From: Arenimonas sp049195245
Lineage (GTDB): Bacteria; Pseudomonadota; Gammaproteobacteria; Xanthomonadales; Xanthomonadaceae
Reading direction: 5' to 3'
Assembly (NCBI RefSeq): GCF_049195245.1
Contig: NZ_JBMIRR010000027.1
Coordinates: 744,001 to 808,000, forward strand
DNA: 64,000 bases
In this document: positions 43,267 to 52,073 of the stretch, piece after piece
Numbering within the stretch: the first letter of the stretch is position 1
How the letters are laid out: every line of letters starts with the position of its first letter
Program-made: the position numbers and the translations under genes
Notes under the pieces: model-generated
The model's input: only the letters and a program-made list of their open reading frames with translations
Told to the model about the DNA's origin: nothing
Databases searched by the model: none

Positions 43267-44598
43267 TCAGCGCGGGCGGCGCGGCGGATCGCCGAAGGAA
43301 GGGTCGGTGCTGATCCGACGGGCCACGGTGCCTGCGGGATGCCGGTACCAGCCCGGGTCGGAATAGTCGTCACGCGGCTGATTGTCGCGCACCTTCAGCA
43401 CGGTGAACATGCCGCCCATCTCGATGCTGCCGAACGGTCCCTGGCCCGTCATCATCGGCAGCGTGTTCTCCGGCCCGGGCATGTGCCCGCTGTCCACGTG
43501 CTGCTGGTGTTCGGACATGCCATCGGCACCCATCGCCATGTAGCCCGGCAACATGCGGCGGATGCGCTGCTCGACACCGTCCTGGTCCACGCCCAGCGTG
43601 TTGGGAATGCCATGGCCCATCGGCCCCATGGTGTGGTGGGCCATGTGGCAATGGAAGGCCCAGTCGCCGGGCACGGCCGTGAACTCGAGGTCGCGCATCT
43701 GGCCCACGCCCACGATTTCGGTCACTTCGCGGCGCCACTGCGAGCGCGGCCAGCGGCCGCCGTCGGAGCCGGTGACCTCGAACTGCACACCGTGCAGATG
43801 GATGGGATGGTTCCACATGGACAGGTTGCCGACCCGTATGCGCACGCGCTCGCCGCTGCGCGCGACCAGGGTTTCGATCGCGGGATAGACCTTGCTGTTG
43901 AAGGTCCACAGGTCGAAGTCCTGCATCACCGACGGGTCGGGCCGGCGGGTGCCGGGGTGCAGGGCGAAGTTGTGCAGGATCAGCGCGTAGTCGCGGTCCA
44001 CCGGCACGGCGTCGCCGCCGCGCGGGTGGATGATGAACAGGCCCATCATGCCCATCGCCATCTGGGTCATCTCGTCGGCGTGCGGGTGGTACATGTGGGT
44101 GCCGTGCTGGCGCAGCGTGAACTCGTAGGCATAGGTTTCGCCGGGCGCGATCTTGGGCTGCGTGAGGCCGCCCACGCCGTCCATGCCGCTGGGAAGCAGC
44201 AGGCCGTGCCAGTGGATCGTGGTCGCTTCACGCAGGCGATTGGTGACCAGGATGCGTACGCGGTCGCCTTCGTTGGCTTCCAGCGTCGGGCCCGGCGTTC
44301 CGCCGTTGTAACCCCAGCACACCGCGCGGGAACCCGGGGCGAACTCATGCTCGAACTCCTCGGCAACCAGGTGGAAGACCTTGGTTCCGCCCTCCATGCG
44401 ATGCGGCAGGGACCAGCCGTTGAGCGTACGCACCCGACCCGTGCGCGCGGCGCGGCTTGCGACTGAATCCGGAGGCCCGTCGGCCGGGTGGTGGCCGGCG
44501 TGGCCTGAAGGCGGGTCGGAAACCTTCGCGAGGGTGCTCGCGCTGCTCACGAGTCCGGCGCCGGCACCGATCAGGATGTCGCGTCTGGAAATCTTCAT
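43267..44598 (-). CDS. Periplasmic multicopper oxidase, copper resistance (copy 1)
   Basis: A 443-residue exported oxidase. The N-terminus MKISRRDILIGAGAG is a twin-arginine type signal. Copper ligands are seen in HWHG (near 128), HMYHPHADE (near 166), HPIHLHG (near 266) and HCHMAHHTMGPMGHG (near 315), giving one type 1 and one trinuclear site. Met- and His-rich segments (DGMSEHQQHVDSGHM near 362) suit a cuprous oxidase. It overlaps the efflux gene upstream by four bases. A closely similar gene lies at the far end of the window (62893-64000). Confidence 0.9.
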   Translation of the reverse strand: MKISRRDILIGAGAGLVSSASTLAKVSDPPSGHAGHHPADGPPDSVASRAARTGRVRTLNGWSLPHRMEGGTKVFHLVAEEFEHEFAPGSRAVCWGYNGGTPGPTLEANEGDRVRILVTNRLREATTIHWHGLLLPSGMDGVGGLTQPKIAPGETYAYEFTLRQHGTHMYHPHADEMTQMAMGMMGLFIIHPRGGDAVPVDRDYALILHNFALHPGTRRPDPSVMQDFDLWTFNSKVYPAIETLVARSGERVRIRVGNLSMWNHPIHLHGVQFEVTGSDGGRWPRSQWRREVTEIVGVGQMRDLEFTAVPGDWAFHCHMAHHTMGPMGHGIPNTLGVDQDGVEQRIRRMLPGYMAMGADGMSEHQQHVDSGHMPGPENTLPMMTGQGPFGSIEMGGMFTVLKVRDNQPRDDYSDPGWYRHPAGTVARRISTDPSFGDPPRRPR

Positions 44599-46112
44599 CG
44601 GTGGTCTCCGTGCGGGTCGTTTTCTTTGTGGTCCATGCCTTCGTGGTCCATGCCTTCGTGGTCCATGCCTCCGTGGTCCATCCCGTCATGGCCGTGCGGC
44701 GCTGCGGATCCATCGCCCGGCAGGGAAGGGACGCCCGCATCCGGCATCAGCGCGTCGCTCGGCAGCCGCTGTCCCACGGCCCGCGACAGATTGGCCCGCG
44801 CCACCCAGTAATCCCTGATCGCCAGCAGGTAGGCCTCGTGCGCGTCGTACTCCTTCACCTTGGCCTGAACCAGTTCGAACACGCCGATCAGCATGTAGTT
44901 CTGTTCGCGCTGGCTGTCGTCGACGATGCGCTGGCGCTGCGGAAGCAGGGATTGCCCATGGATCTCGACCACGTCACGCAAGGCCTGCACCTGCCGTGCG
45001 CCTTGCCGGATGTCGTTGTCGACGGTGATTTCCGCCTGCGCCACGCGCGCCTGGGCCTGCGCCAGCAACGCTTCCGCACGCGCCACCCGCGCCTGGCCCT
45101 GGTTGAATAACGGCAATTCCAGCGCAAGGCTGGGGCCGCGCACCCGCGTCCCGTCGGCCTCCCGCTCCTGGCCGTAACCGATCTCGCTGCCGCCCAGCCA
45201 GCGCAGCCGTCGCGAGCCGGCCACGGCCTGCGCCTGCAGCCCGGCGCGCTGCCGTGCCGCCTGCAACGGCAGATGGTTGAGTGCAGCCAGCGCCAGCAGG
45301 TCCTCCACCGAATCCTCGCGCGGCACCGGCAGCGGCAGCTGCTGGCGTGTGCTCCAGTCGGCCAGTGCGCCGGTCAGACCCAGCTGCGTGTCCAGCGCCA
45401 GCTTCGCCCGCACCAGGCGAGCCTGCGCACGGGCGGCATCAATGCGCGCCTGGCTCGCCACGGCCTGCTCCTGGCTCAGCTGAAGGCGGCTGATGTTGCC
45501 GGCCTCGTGGAAACGCTGGGCCAGGTCGGCGGCAGCCTGGCTGCCTTCGGCCACCGCCGTGCGCAGTTCCGCGATCTGCCGGGCGGCCAGGTAGCGATAC
45601 CAGGCCACTTCCACGTCCGCCACCACGCCGAGCACGGCCGCTGCGATATCCAGCTTTCCTCGACCGAATTCCGCCTGCGCTAGCCGGGTGCGCAAGGGCA
45701 GGGCGAGCAGGTCGGCCAGGGGCACGGCCAGCCCGGCAAAACGCTGGTGGCCGCCGCCGGGCTCAAGTGATTCGCGCGACAGCGACAGCCGGGGATTGCC
45801 GACCTGCAGCGCCTCCATCACCTCGGCGCGGGCCAGGCCAAGCCGGGCATATTCCAGCCGCAGGCGCGGGCTGTGCAGCATGGCCAACCGGATGGCACCG
45901 TCCAGGTCCATCGGCGAGGCCAAGGCCGACGCACGGTCAGGCTCGTCCGTGTCGGATTCAGCGGCAGAACGCCAGTCGAGGCGGGCGCCCTGGCGCTGGG
46001 ACAGCAGGGATTGAACGTCGTCATCGCCCGCATCGGGCGGCAGCGTGGCGCAGCCGGACACGGCAAGCGCCAGGGCCGCGGCCAGCACGGCGCGGCGTGG
46101 AAACACGGTCAT
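44595..46112 (-). CDS. Outer membrane efflux lipoprotein (TolC/CusC family) with His/Met tail
   Basis: A 505-residue outer-membrane factor. Lipobox VSGCA (Cys about 20) follows a signal sequence. Two TolC-type repeats span about 60-440, with SRLQLSQEQAVASQARIDAARAQ and QARVARAEALLAQAQARVAQAE as long helical hairpins. The C-terminal 30 residues carry four GMDH(E/G/K) units, a likely copper-binding tail. ATG 46112 has GGAGG eight bases upstream. It probably carries copper out of the periplasm; no RND or membrane-fusion partner is next to it. Confidence 0.88.
   Translation of the reverse strand: MTVFPRRAVLAAALALAVSGCATLPPDAGDDDVQSLLSQRQGARLDWRSAAESDTDEPDRASALASPMDLDGAIRLAMLHSPRLRLEYARLGLARAEVMEALQVGNPRLSLSRESLEPGGGHQRFAGLAVPLADLLALPLRTRLAQAEFGRGKLDIAAAVLGVVADVEVAWYRYLAARQIAELRTAVAEGSQAAADLAQRFHEAGNISRLQLSQEQAVASQARIDAARAQARLVRAKLALDTQLGLTGALADWSTRQQLPLPVPREDSVEDLLALAALNHLPLQAARQRAGLQAQAVAGSRRLRWLGGSEIGYGQEREADGTRVRGPSLALELPLFNQGQARVARAEALLAQAQARVAQAEITVDNDIRQGARQVQALRDVVEIHGQSLLPQRQRIVDDSQREQNYMLIGVFELVQAKVKEYDAHEAYLLAIRDYWVARANLSRAVGQRLPSDALMPDAGVPSLPGDGSAAPHGHDGMDHGGMDHEGMDHEGMDHKENDPHGDHR
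44628..44687 (-). repeat. Four tandem 15-bp units coding GMDHx
   Basis: On the plus strand the unit GTGGTCCATGCCTTC occurs at 44628-44642 and 44643-44657 exactly, then with small changes at 44658-44672 and 44673-44687. It encodes repeated GMDHE near the C-terminus of the efflux protein and keeps frame. Confidence 0.9.
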
Positions 46113-46207
46113 GGGAAATCCTCCGGTTACCGGGGGCGGCCAGCCCTCCGGCGGTCGGCCCTGACGGGCCGGACTGGGCAACGCGGACCCGCAGGTCCGG
46201 CGCAGGC

Positions 46208-46576
46208 TCAGGCGATCGGAGGTCGTATCGCGGGCAGAGGCACCAGATCCGGCATCGCTGCGGAACGTGCGATGCGCGTGCTTCGCGCGTGCGCAGGCGC
46301 CAGACCCCGTGGGGCCTCGGCGACGATGGCGTGTGCCGCGTGGGAACAAGGGCAGCCACAGTCGCCCTGTCCGCAGCAGTCGGCTTCGGTCTGTCCGTCG
46401 GCCGGGGCGTCGTCGGCTTCGGCGGCTTCAACGTGGCACGGAGGGCCATCGTGCCCGGCCAGGGTCGAGGACGGGGCAGGCGCGTGCGAATGCATTCCCT
46501 CCGCGCCGGACGGCAGGCCACCCGCCAGCAACGCCAGCACGAGGAACAGCTTGGTGAGCAAACCGAGGAGCTTCAC
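46208..46576 (-). CDS. copL: CopL family metal-binding regulatory protein
   Basis: A 122-residue small exported protein. A signal-like N-terminus (about 1-25) is followed by His-containing GMHSHAP and GHDGPPCHVE segments and the cysteine cluster DCCGQGDCGCPCSH (about 66-79). This matches CopL, the short leader gene of xanthomonad copper operons, which is needed for copper-induced expression of the genes behind it. Here it leads the efflux and oxidase genes on the same strand, with about 95 bases before the efflux gene that hold no gene. The start is GTG 46576. Confidence 0.85.
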   Translation of the reverse strand: MKLLGLLTKLFLVLALLAGGLPSGAEGMHSHAPAPSSTLAGHDGPPCHVEAAEADDAPADGQTEADCCGQGDCGCPCSHAAHAIVAEAPRGLAPAHARSTRIARSAAMPDLVPLPAIRPPIA

Positions 46577-46605
46577 GGGTCCAGTCTATCGCCTGCGCCG
46601 CTTGG

Positions 46606-46623
46606 ACGTTGTCTGGACAACGT
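46606..46623. promoter_or_regulatory. Perfect palindrome upstream of copL, candidate operator
   Basis: ACGTTGTC-TG-GACAACGT is an 8-2-8 perfect inverted repeat, 30 bases upstream of the copL GTG. On the minus strand GACAAC, 17 bases and GATAGA could serve as -35 and -10. A role in copper control is inferred from position only. Confidence 0.55.
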
Positions 46624-46851
46624 CATCAGATTCTCCATGGCCGGGCAAAGGGAAGGGGTAGCTCGGGGTGAGGGCGAGCTAAAAAGGCTTGGGATTACTG
46701 TCATCAACGGCCTAAGCCTGTCGCCTAGCTAAAACGACCAAAAATCATGCGGTTGCCTGTTTGAGGGCTGTGCGAAAGGTTCGGTTGCGACGCGATAAGA
46801 GCCTCGATTAGCAATTAGCGCCAAAGTTAGACCTTCCTAAACAATGCCTGA

Positions 46852-48822
46852 ATGAGTAGGCCGAGGTGGCCGAGATGCGCTCGGTCAGGCGAAGAGCGTA
46901 CTCCTTCGAACCACGAATTTCTTCACCCACCGGCGCAGGTGATATCAAACTCTTATCACTTGCGCCGAATCTTCTTGACTCCTCTCAAACGCGTTGCAAT
47001 TAATCGCACCAAGTTAAGTGCGCATGCGACCAACGTCGGTGCGCGAGGAGCCTCTCCCGTGCACTCCCTTGCGCCCGGAACCATTTGCGTAGCAAGAGGC
47101 CAGGTCGTCGAAATCGATGGCCCGGAAAACCTTGTCTCGGTTCGCGTACGAAATGTGGCGACTGGAGAAACCTCCGTCGAGCGAATCTCTGATATTTCGA
47201 GCATCCCGAAACCATCATCGAAGACGAATGCCGACTTAGTGCCCGAGAAGGAGTGGACGCGATGCGTCGCGCTAGCAAAAGATCTTTCGCGGCTATTGGA
47301 CCAACCGCGACTCTCGAAAGAAGAAATGACGAAACTTTCCGAAAAACACGGGATAAGTATTCGCAGCATCCAGCGCTCCCGGGCATGCTTTAACCAGGAC
47401 CCGCGCGTCAGCAGCCTCGTGAGAGACACCGGCGGGCGTCCAGAAGGGTTCGTGCAGATCTCTGAGCGCGCTGACAAGATCATCAAGCACTGCATCAGGA
47501 AGTACTACCTGAACCGGCAGAAGGCAAGCAAGCAGCACATCGTTGAACGGGCGCAATCTTTAGGCAGACGTCTAGGTCTCGGCAATATTTCCAGGGACGC
47601 TGTTCTGCTTCGAGTCCGACGAGAAGAGGGGTATGAAGCCGACCGCAAGAGACTCGGTGGCAAGGCGGCGAGACAGAAGTGGAAGCCCCGAACCGGGAGC
47701 CACAACGCGCAACTCCCGCTCGACATGGTCCAGATTGACCACACGCCGGCAGACATACTGGTGGTTTCCGACGACCGCTCGCAAGTCTTGGGGCGCCCAT
47801 GGGTAACATTGGCCATCGATGTTGCCTCGCGAAGCGTGGTGGGTTTCGAACTGTCAATGAGCGATCCGTCGTCTGTTTCCGTTTCACTTTGCATCGCCCA
47901 CTCCGTACTGCCTAAGGATGGTGAGTCCTCCGCTACAGGCTTGTGGCCGATGTGTGGGATACCGGAAGTGATTCATGTTGACAACGGCAAAGACTTCAGA
48001 GCTATCGCCCTGAAGCGCGGGTGCGAACAGTTCAACATTGAACTGCGCTGGCGCCCCGTCAAAACCCCTCACTACGGCGCGCACATCGAGCGACTAAATG
48101 GCACGCTGATGAAGATGCTTCATTTGTTGCCCGGGACGGTCTTTAGCAACACAAAGGAGCGCGGCGACTATCCCAGCGAGAAGAAAGCAGCGTTAACGCT
48201 CAACGAGCTTAGGGAGTGGATTACCTACAAGATTTGCTACCACTACCACACCAAAACGCACAAAGGCATTGGCTGTCCTCCGCTTATCGCATGGGAACGC
48301 GGCATCGCAGAGAAATACGGCCCTTCCGGGTTCCCTCCGCTGCCGGCGGACAGGGATGATTTTCAGGTTCACTTCCTGCCATTTGCAATCAGACCGATCA
48401 GCCGAACAGGAATTCACCTGAACGCAAGCGTCTACTGGAATGACGACCTGGCCGAACTGGTCAATCGCGGGAGTCGTATCGTTCATTACAACCCACGCGA
48501 GCCGCGTCTCGCTTGGTTGCGCCTCGACGACGGGCAACTTGTCCGGTGTTCGGCAGTCTCGGGACGCGCAGCGACAACCACTCCTGCGCCACCGAGGCTG
48601 TCGGCAGATGAGATTAAGCGGTTGAATGAAATGATAGACAAGGGATTTGAGGCGTCAGACAAGATCGTTGATAAGGCTGTCAGAGAAACGCGGGCGGCGC
48701 GAAATGGCAACAAGGGCGCGGAAGTCGCACACGACCAACATAAACCAGAGGAAAGTCAATGCTCTTCCTCACAGGCTGATTGCAGCCCGAGCAGGGCACT
48801 TCCTTATGAGGAATGGACATAG
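46852..48822 (+). CDS. tniA: TniA-type transposase (Mu/Tn552 family DDE integrase)
   Basis: A protein of up to 656 residues. The catalytic core has Asp296 in QIDHTP, Asp377 in HVDNGKDF and Glu413 in HIERLNGTL, a DD(35)E pattern of the retroviral-integrase type. Before it are helix-turn-helix DNA-binding regions (LSEKHGISIRSIQRSRACF near 160-180); after it a Mu-transposase C-terminal beta region (about 500-570). The start is unclear: no ribosome site precedes ATG 46852, and a GTG at 47059 would remove 69 weakly conserved residues. It ends three bases before tniB. Codon use is less GC-biased than in the chromosomal genes. Confidence 0.9.
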   Translation: MSRPRWPRCARSGEERTPSNHEFLHPPAQVISNSYHLRRIFLTPLKRVAINRTKLSAHATNVGARGASPVHSLAPGTICVARGQVVEIDGPENLVSVRVRNVATGETSVERISDISSIPKPSSKTNADLVPEKEWTRCVALAKDLSRLLDQPRLSKEEMTKLSEKHGISIRSIQRSRACFNQDPRVSSLVRDTGGRPEGFVQISERADKIIKHCIRKYYLNRQKASKQHIVERAQSLGRRLGLGNISRDAVLLRVRREEGYEADRKRLGGKAARQKWKPRTGSHNAQLPLDMVQIDHTPADILVVSDDRSQVLGRPWVTLAIDVASRSVVGFELSMSDPSSVSVSLCIAHSVLPKDGESSATGLWPMCGIPEVIHVDNGKDFRAIALKRGCEQFNIELRWRPVKTPHYGAHIERLNGTLMKMLHLLPGTVFSNTKERGDYPSEKKAALTLNELREWITYKICYHYHTKTHKGIGCPPLIAWERGIAEKYGPSGFPPLPADRDDFQVHFLPFAIRPISRTGIHLNASVYWNDDLAELVNRGSRIVHYNPREPRLAWLRLDDGQLVRCSAVSGRAATTTPAPPRLSADEIKRLNEMIDKGFEASDKIVDKAVRETRAARNGNKGAEVAHDQHKPEESQCSSSQADCSPSRALPYEEWT

Positions 48823-48825
48823 CGA

Positions 48826-49755
48826 ATGTACGAGCATCTTGATGCCTCTGCATCCGTGGCAATGGATCTTTCGGACGACGAGCGTGCGGAGAGAATGCTG
48901 ATTGACAGGTTCATCTTGCATGAAAGACTTAACCCTATCTTCAAGCACGTAGAGTTTCTCCGGTTCTCGCCGAGGAAGATACGCGCCAGCGGGCTGGTGG
49001 TATATGGGCCGCCAGGATCAGGGAAAAGCATGCTTGCAGCGGCCATCAGGCGGCGATACCCGCAACTGCCCGCTACCGAAGGACTGCCCGCCACTTCCCC
49101 CATTCTCTATATAGGCATGACCGGGGCGAAGGAGGCCAAGCAAATCTACGAGCGAATCTTAGAGAGTCTTGGCATACCAGACCTTTATGTTGGGAGCCGT
49201 CGTGAGCGAATGACGCTGAAGGTGTGTAGACAGGCTCAGGTGAAGCTCTTAATGCTGGACGAGATACAGGATGTGCTGTCGTCCACCGATCGTCAGATGA
49301 AAAACGCACTTGAAACCATCCGTTTGCTCATGAATGAACTGAGCCTTCCGGTAATCGCGCTTGGAACGGGCATGGCTCAGCAGGCGATGAGCCAAGACCC
49401 CCACTTGAATGCCAGGTTTGCTTACCGCGAATTACCTACTTGGTCTCAGGGCGTCTACCTTGACAGGTTCCTCGGAACTCTTGAGAGACTGCTACCACTG
49501 AAGTCGCCATCAAACCTTGCTGCACCAGAAACCACCCGGCTTCTTGTCGAAATGAGTGTCGGAATCCTCGACGACATCGTCAAACTAGTGACACACGCGG
49601 GTGCATATGCAATCGAGACAGGTGCCGAAAGAATTACGCACGATTGTATAAAAATGGCGAGCCTGGGACCTCCTAACGCTTCGGTCAGACGCGCGATACG
49701 GGCGGCTGCAGAAGCCGCGGAAAGATCTGCCAAAGACAAGCCGCAAGTGCCATGA
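48826..49755 (+). CDS. tniB: TniB-type AAA ATPase
   Basis: A 309-residue ATPase of the TniB/TnsC group that activates the transposase and selects the target. Walker A GPPGSGKS is at 62-69 and Walker B LLMLDEIQ at about 141-148, with a sensor-type TGMAQQAM segment near 184. It starts three bases after tniA and overlaps tniQ by four bases, so the three genes are one operon. Confidence 0.92.
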   Translation: MYEHLDASASVAMDLSDDERAERMLIDRFILHERLNPIFKHVEFLRFSPRKIRASGLVVYGPPGSGKSMLAAAIRRRYPQLPATEGLPATSPILYIGMTGAKEAKQIYERILESLGIPDLYVGSRRERMTLKVCRQAQVKLLMLDEIQDVLSSTDRQMKNALETIRLLMNELSLPVIALGTGMAQQAMSQDPHLNARFAYRELPTWSQGVYLDRFLGTLERLLPLKSPSNLAAPETTRLLVEMSVGILDDIVKLVTHAGAYAIETGAERITHDCIKMASLGPPNASVRRAIRAAAEAAERSAKDKPQVP

Positions 49756-50612
49756 CTGTAAGACTTTGGATCCCACTTCCTTCCCCGGATGAGTCGATTG
49801 CATCTATCCTTTGGCGTGCAGCGTGCTTTCTGGAGATTGATCCGAATGTACTGTGGGGGCACATCGTAAGCGATGTACCAGGTGACCCGGGGACCATGGA
49901 CGCCCCCTCGTCAAATGCGCTACGTCGCATAGCAAACGGCATTGGTATGACGCCTTCCAGGCTAGCCGCCCATCGCATTCCGGTTGGCGAAACGCTACTC
50001 GAGCCGAACGCAAGGACTGCCGCATGTCCACTCTGCTGGCAGGAGGATGACGTCAACGGTCGGCCGCGAACCTACCGGCGCGCCTGGGCCTACGCGTGCC
50101 GAACATTCTGTAGGCAACATCGTGTCCCACTGGTCGCACCCCGGAGACCAGGGCATCTGGACCTCAGCGCCAATACTCACGACTATGCGCGGCTGAGTGG
50201 GGCGGAGCACGAAACAATTGTCCAGATGATTGACTTCGAAGACCGGATCGCCGCGGTACTTGATGGTGCCGAGCAGTGGCCAATCGAGTGGGCCGGAAGC
50301 GCATCGGGATTTAAGGTTGCGCTTGCGCAGCTCGTTTCTGAGAATGCAGCGACCGGTGGGCGCCCTTTGGTCTGCAATATCTACGTGTCTCGCGCCTTGG
50401 AGCCTTACATTCATGGCCCAAAGCACTACGGATCCTTGAGAAACTCAGAGCGTTGGCTCGCATTTCTTCGCGAGCGGAACCCCGCAGTGCGCCGAGCAGC
50501 TCTCTGGCTAGCGACAGTCTATGTCTCGCCAGAGCGCGCGACGGACCATGCTTCAGGACTTCCTGCACGCCTACTGCAAAAGATTTTTTCTGCTGATCAG
50601 ATTCTCGACTAG
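49752..50612 (+). CDS. tniQ: TniQ-type transposition protein (short form)
   Basis: A 286-residue TniQ-family protein. The N-terminus LPSPDESIASILWRAACFL is typical. The zinc-binding part has Cys92 and Cys95 (CPLC), then Cys116, Cys120 and His123 (CRTFCRQH). TniQ links the ATPase to target selection. It is shorter than TniQ of Tn5053 (about 400 residues) and lacks an obvious C-terminal domain. No further gene is found between its stop and the unknown gene on the other strand. Confidence 0.85.
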   Translation: MTVRLWIPLPSPDESIASILWRAACFLEIDPNVLWGHIVSDVPGDPGTMDAPSSNALRRIANGIGMTPSRLAAHRIPVGETLLEPNARTAACPLCWQEDDVNGRPRTYRRAWAYACRTFCRQHRVPLVAPRRPGHLDLSANTHDYARLSGAEHETIVQMIDFEDRIAAVLDGAEQWPIEWAGSASGFKVALAQLVSENAATGGRPLVCNIYVSRALEPYIHGPKHYGSLRNSERWLAFLRERNPAVRRAALWLATVYVSPERATDHASGLPARLLQKIFSADQILD

Positions 50613-50711
50613 ACGCTGCACCGAATGTCGGCCGAGCACTGCCCCTCTCGGAACACCGTCGAATGTGCCGCGCCATATAGCCCAAATCGCGGTGCTTTCG
50701 ATACTACGCAC

Positions 50712-51464
50712 CTAGAGCGAGCGGGTAAGCGCCTGTTCCGATGGCGCCTCTGTCCAGTAGCGACGCCCCAGCCTAGCTGCATGTGTTGCAAAGACCTCGG
50801 CAATGAGACTGTGGGGGGTATCGGTTCGTGGCAAGAAGCCATCAAATGACCCTTGATGGGCGTAGCTCAGCCTGCTCGGGCTAGCCAAGGTAGCGGCAAT
50901 CGCATCGCGGGTTTGCTTGAGATCAAAGCGCGATCTCAGGCACTCCATTGCCCCCTGACGCACACCGGACCAGATCAGGTACTTCCACCGTGCAAGCGAC
51001 AGGGTGTCTAGATAGTTTGGGGGCAGCCAACGAAGGTCGCATGCCCAGGCGGGATCAAACCCATGCTTCGTTAGCTGAAACTGCAGGTAATCTGTGCACT
51101 CGGACTGGATTAGCTCGCGCCAGAATCCGACGCGCTCCTCGACAAGCGTTCCTTCACGTGCATAGGTTCGGAGCAGATCCTCGAGGTGCGCATCGAGCCC
51201 ATCCAGAATTACCTCCGGCCAAGCATAGTCCCACGCCAACTGCTCGATTGGCGTCACGAATCCACGAGGCGGCAACTCCCACCGAGTGGCGGGCCAGGGC
51301 ACCGCAATGATCCCTAGTGCCGTCAGTCGGTCCAAGAGCGCGATCGCCATGGCCTCTGTTGGCGCTATCGGTCGCCGAAGTTCGCGACTAGCCAGAAGTG
51401 CCCATAAACCGCATAGGGCACCAACATCTAGATCTTCCAGACGGTGGACGGGGGAGGGAGGCAT
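50712..51464 (-). CDS. Unassigned 250-residue passenger protein of the transposon
   Basis: I do not recognise this protein. It is acidic to neutral, Leu/Trp/Ala rich and probably all-helical and cytoplasmic; no signal peptide, membrane helix, P-loop or metal motif is evident. Conserved-looking parts are RWLPPNYLDTLSLARWKYLIW (about 141-161) and SLIAEVFATHAARLG near the C-terminus. It is convergent with tniQ and divergent from an XRE regulator, separated by 93 bases with a near-palindrome. No ribosome site precedes ATG 51464, so translation may be leaderless. It could be a cargo effector or an accessory transposition protein; neither is shown. Confidence 0.6.
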   Translation of the reverse strand: MPPSPVHRLEDLDVGALCGLWALLASRELRRPIAPTEAMAIALLDRLTALGIIAVPWPATRWELPPRGFVTPIEQLAWDYAWPEVILDGLDAHLEDLLRTYAREGTLVEERVGFWRELIQSECTDYLQFQLTKHGFDPAWACDLRWLPPNYLDTLSLARWKYLIWSGVRQGAMECLRSRFDLKQTRDAIAATLASPSRLSYAHQGSFDGFLPRTDTPHSLIAEVFATHAARLGRRYWTEAPSEQALTRSL

Positions 51465-51494
51465 GGGTGCTAAGGGAGGAGACGGGCTTCTAGT

Positions 51495-51509
51495 CTAAGG
51501 AATTCTTAG
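51495..51509. promoter_or_regulatory. Near-palindrome between the passenger genes, candidate operator
   Basis: CTAAGGAATTCTTAG is a perfect palindrome if one G is skipped (CTAAG-AATT-CTTAG). It lies 31 bases from the start of the 250-residue gene and 49 bases from the XRE start. Position and symmetry suit autoregulation by the XRE protein; this is inference. Confidence 0.45.
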
Positions 51510-51557
51510 TATCCACGCAGGTTTCGAGCTACCACCCTCTAGAGCGTCCCGCCGCCC

Positions 51558-51893
51558 TTGGGTCTGCTCGTGCCTCATGCCAAAGCCTCACCTCCCCGTA
51601 ATCCCGTGCCTCAGCGGCTATCGGACGCCCGCATCGGGGCCGGATTATCACAAAAGGCCCTGGGAATCCTTGCGGGACTGGATCCATCCGTCGCCAGCCC
51701 TAGGATCAACCAGTACGAGCGGGGCGTGCACGTCCCCTCGTTTCCGGTGCTGGTCGCCATCTCGCGAATTTTGGATGTGCCGGTAGCGTACCTCTATTGC
51801 CAAGAGGACGACGCGGCCGCAGTACTACTCGCCTACGGTCGGGCATCGGTGACCGCCCAGGGCAAAGTCCGAAAAGCTTTGGGCTTGGAATAG
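51558..51893 (+). CDS. XRE-family helix-turn-helix regulator
   Basis: A protein of up to 111 residues. Residues about 19-78 form a Cro/CI-type helix-turn-helix (RLSDARIGAGLSQKALGILA, then RINQYERGVHVPSFPVLVAIS and VPVAYLY), followed by a short tail. The longest form starts with TTG 51558; GTG 51570 or GTG 51606 are possible, the last giving a tighter domain start. It is divergent from the unassigned passenger gene and most simply acts as its repressor. It is the last gene before the transposon end. Confidence 0.8.
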   Translation: MGLLVPHAKASPPRNPVPQRLSDARIGAGLSQKALGILAGLDPSVASPRINQYERGVHVPSFPVLVAISRILDVPVAYLYCQEDDAAAVLLAYGRASVTAQGKVRKALGLE

Positions 51894-52073
51894 GTCGCAC
51901 GGGAATCCGCTGGGCGCGGCCGCAATACGGACGAGGGAACCCACCCATCGAGTCAGGCGCGAACCGCTCACAACCTAGTCGCCTGCACCATGTGGCGCGA
52001 TCGCGCCGCCCTGAGTACAGGTGGCGGCAGAACTTTCTCGAACGTCGATTAGGGCAGCTTATCGCGGCTAGCC

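Noticed and set aside
50948..51310. A 120-residue plus-strand frame opposite the unassigned passenger gene
   Set aside because: It is Arg/Pro/His-rich without conserved-looking segments, while the minus frame of 250 residues has balanced, protein-like composition.
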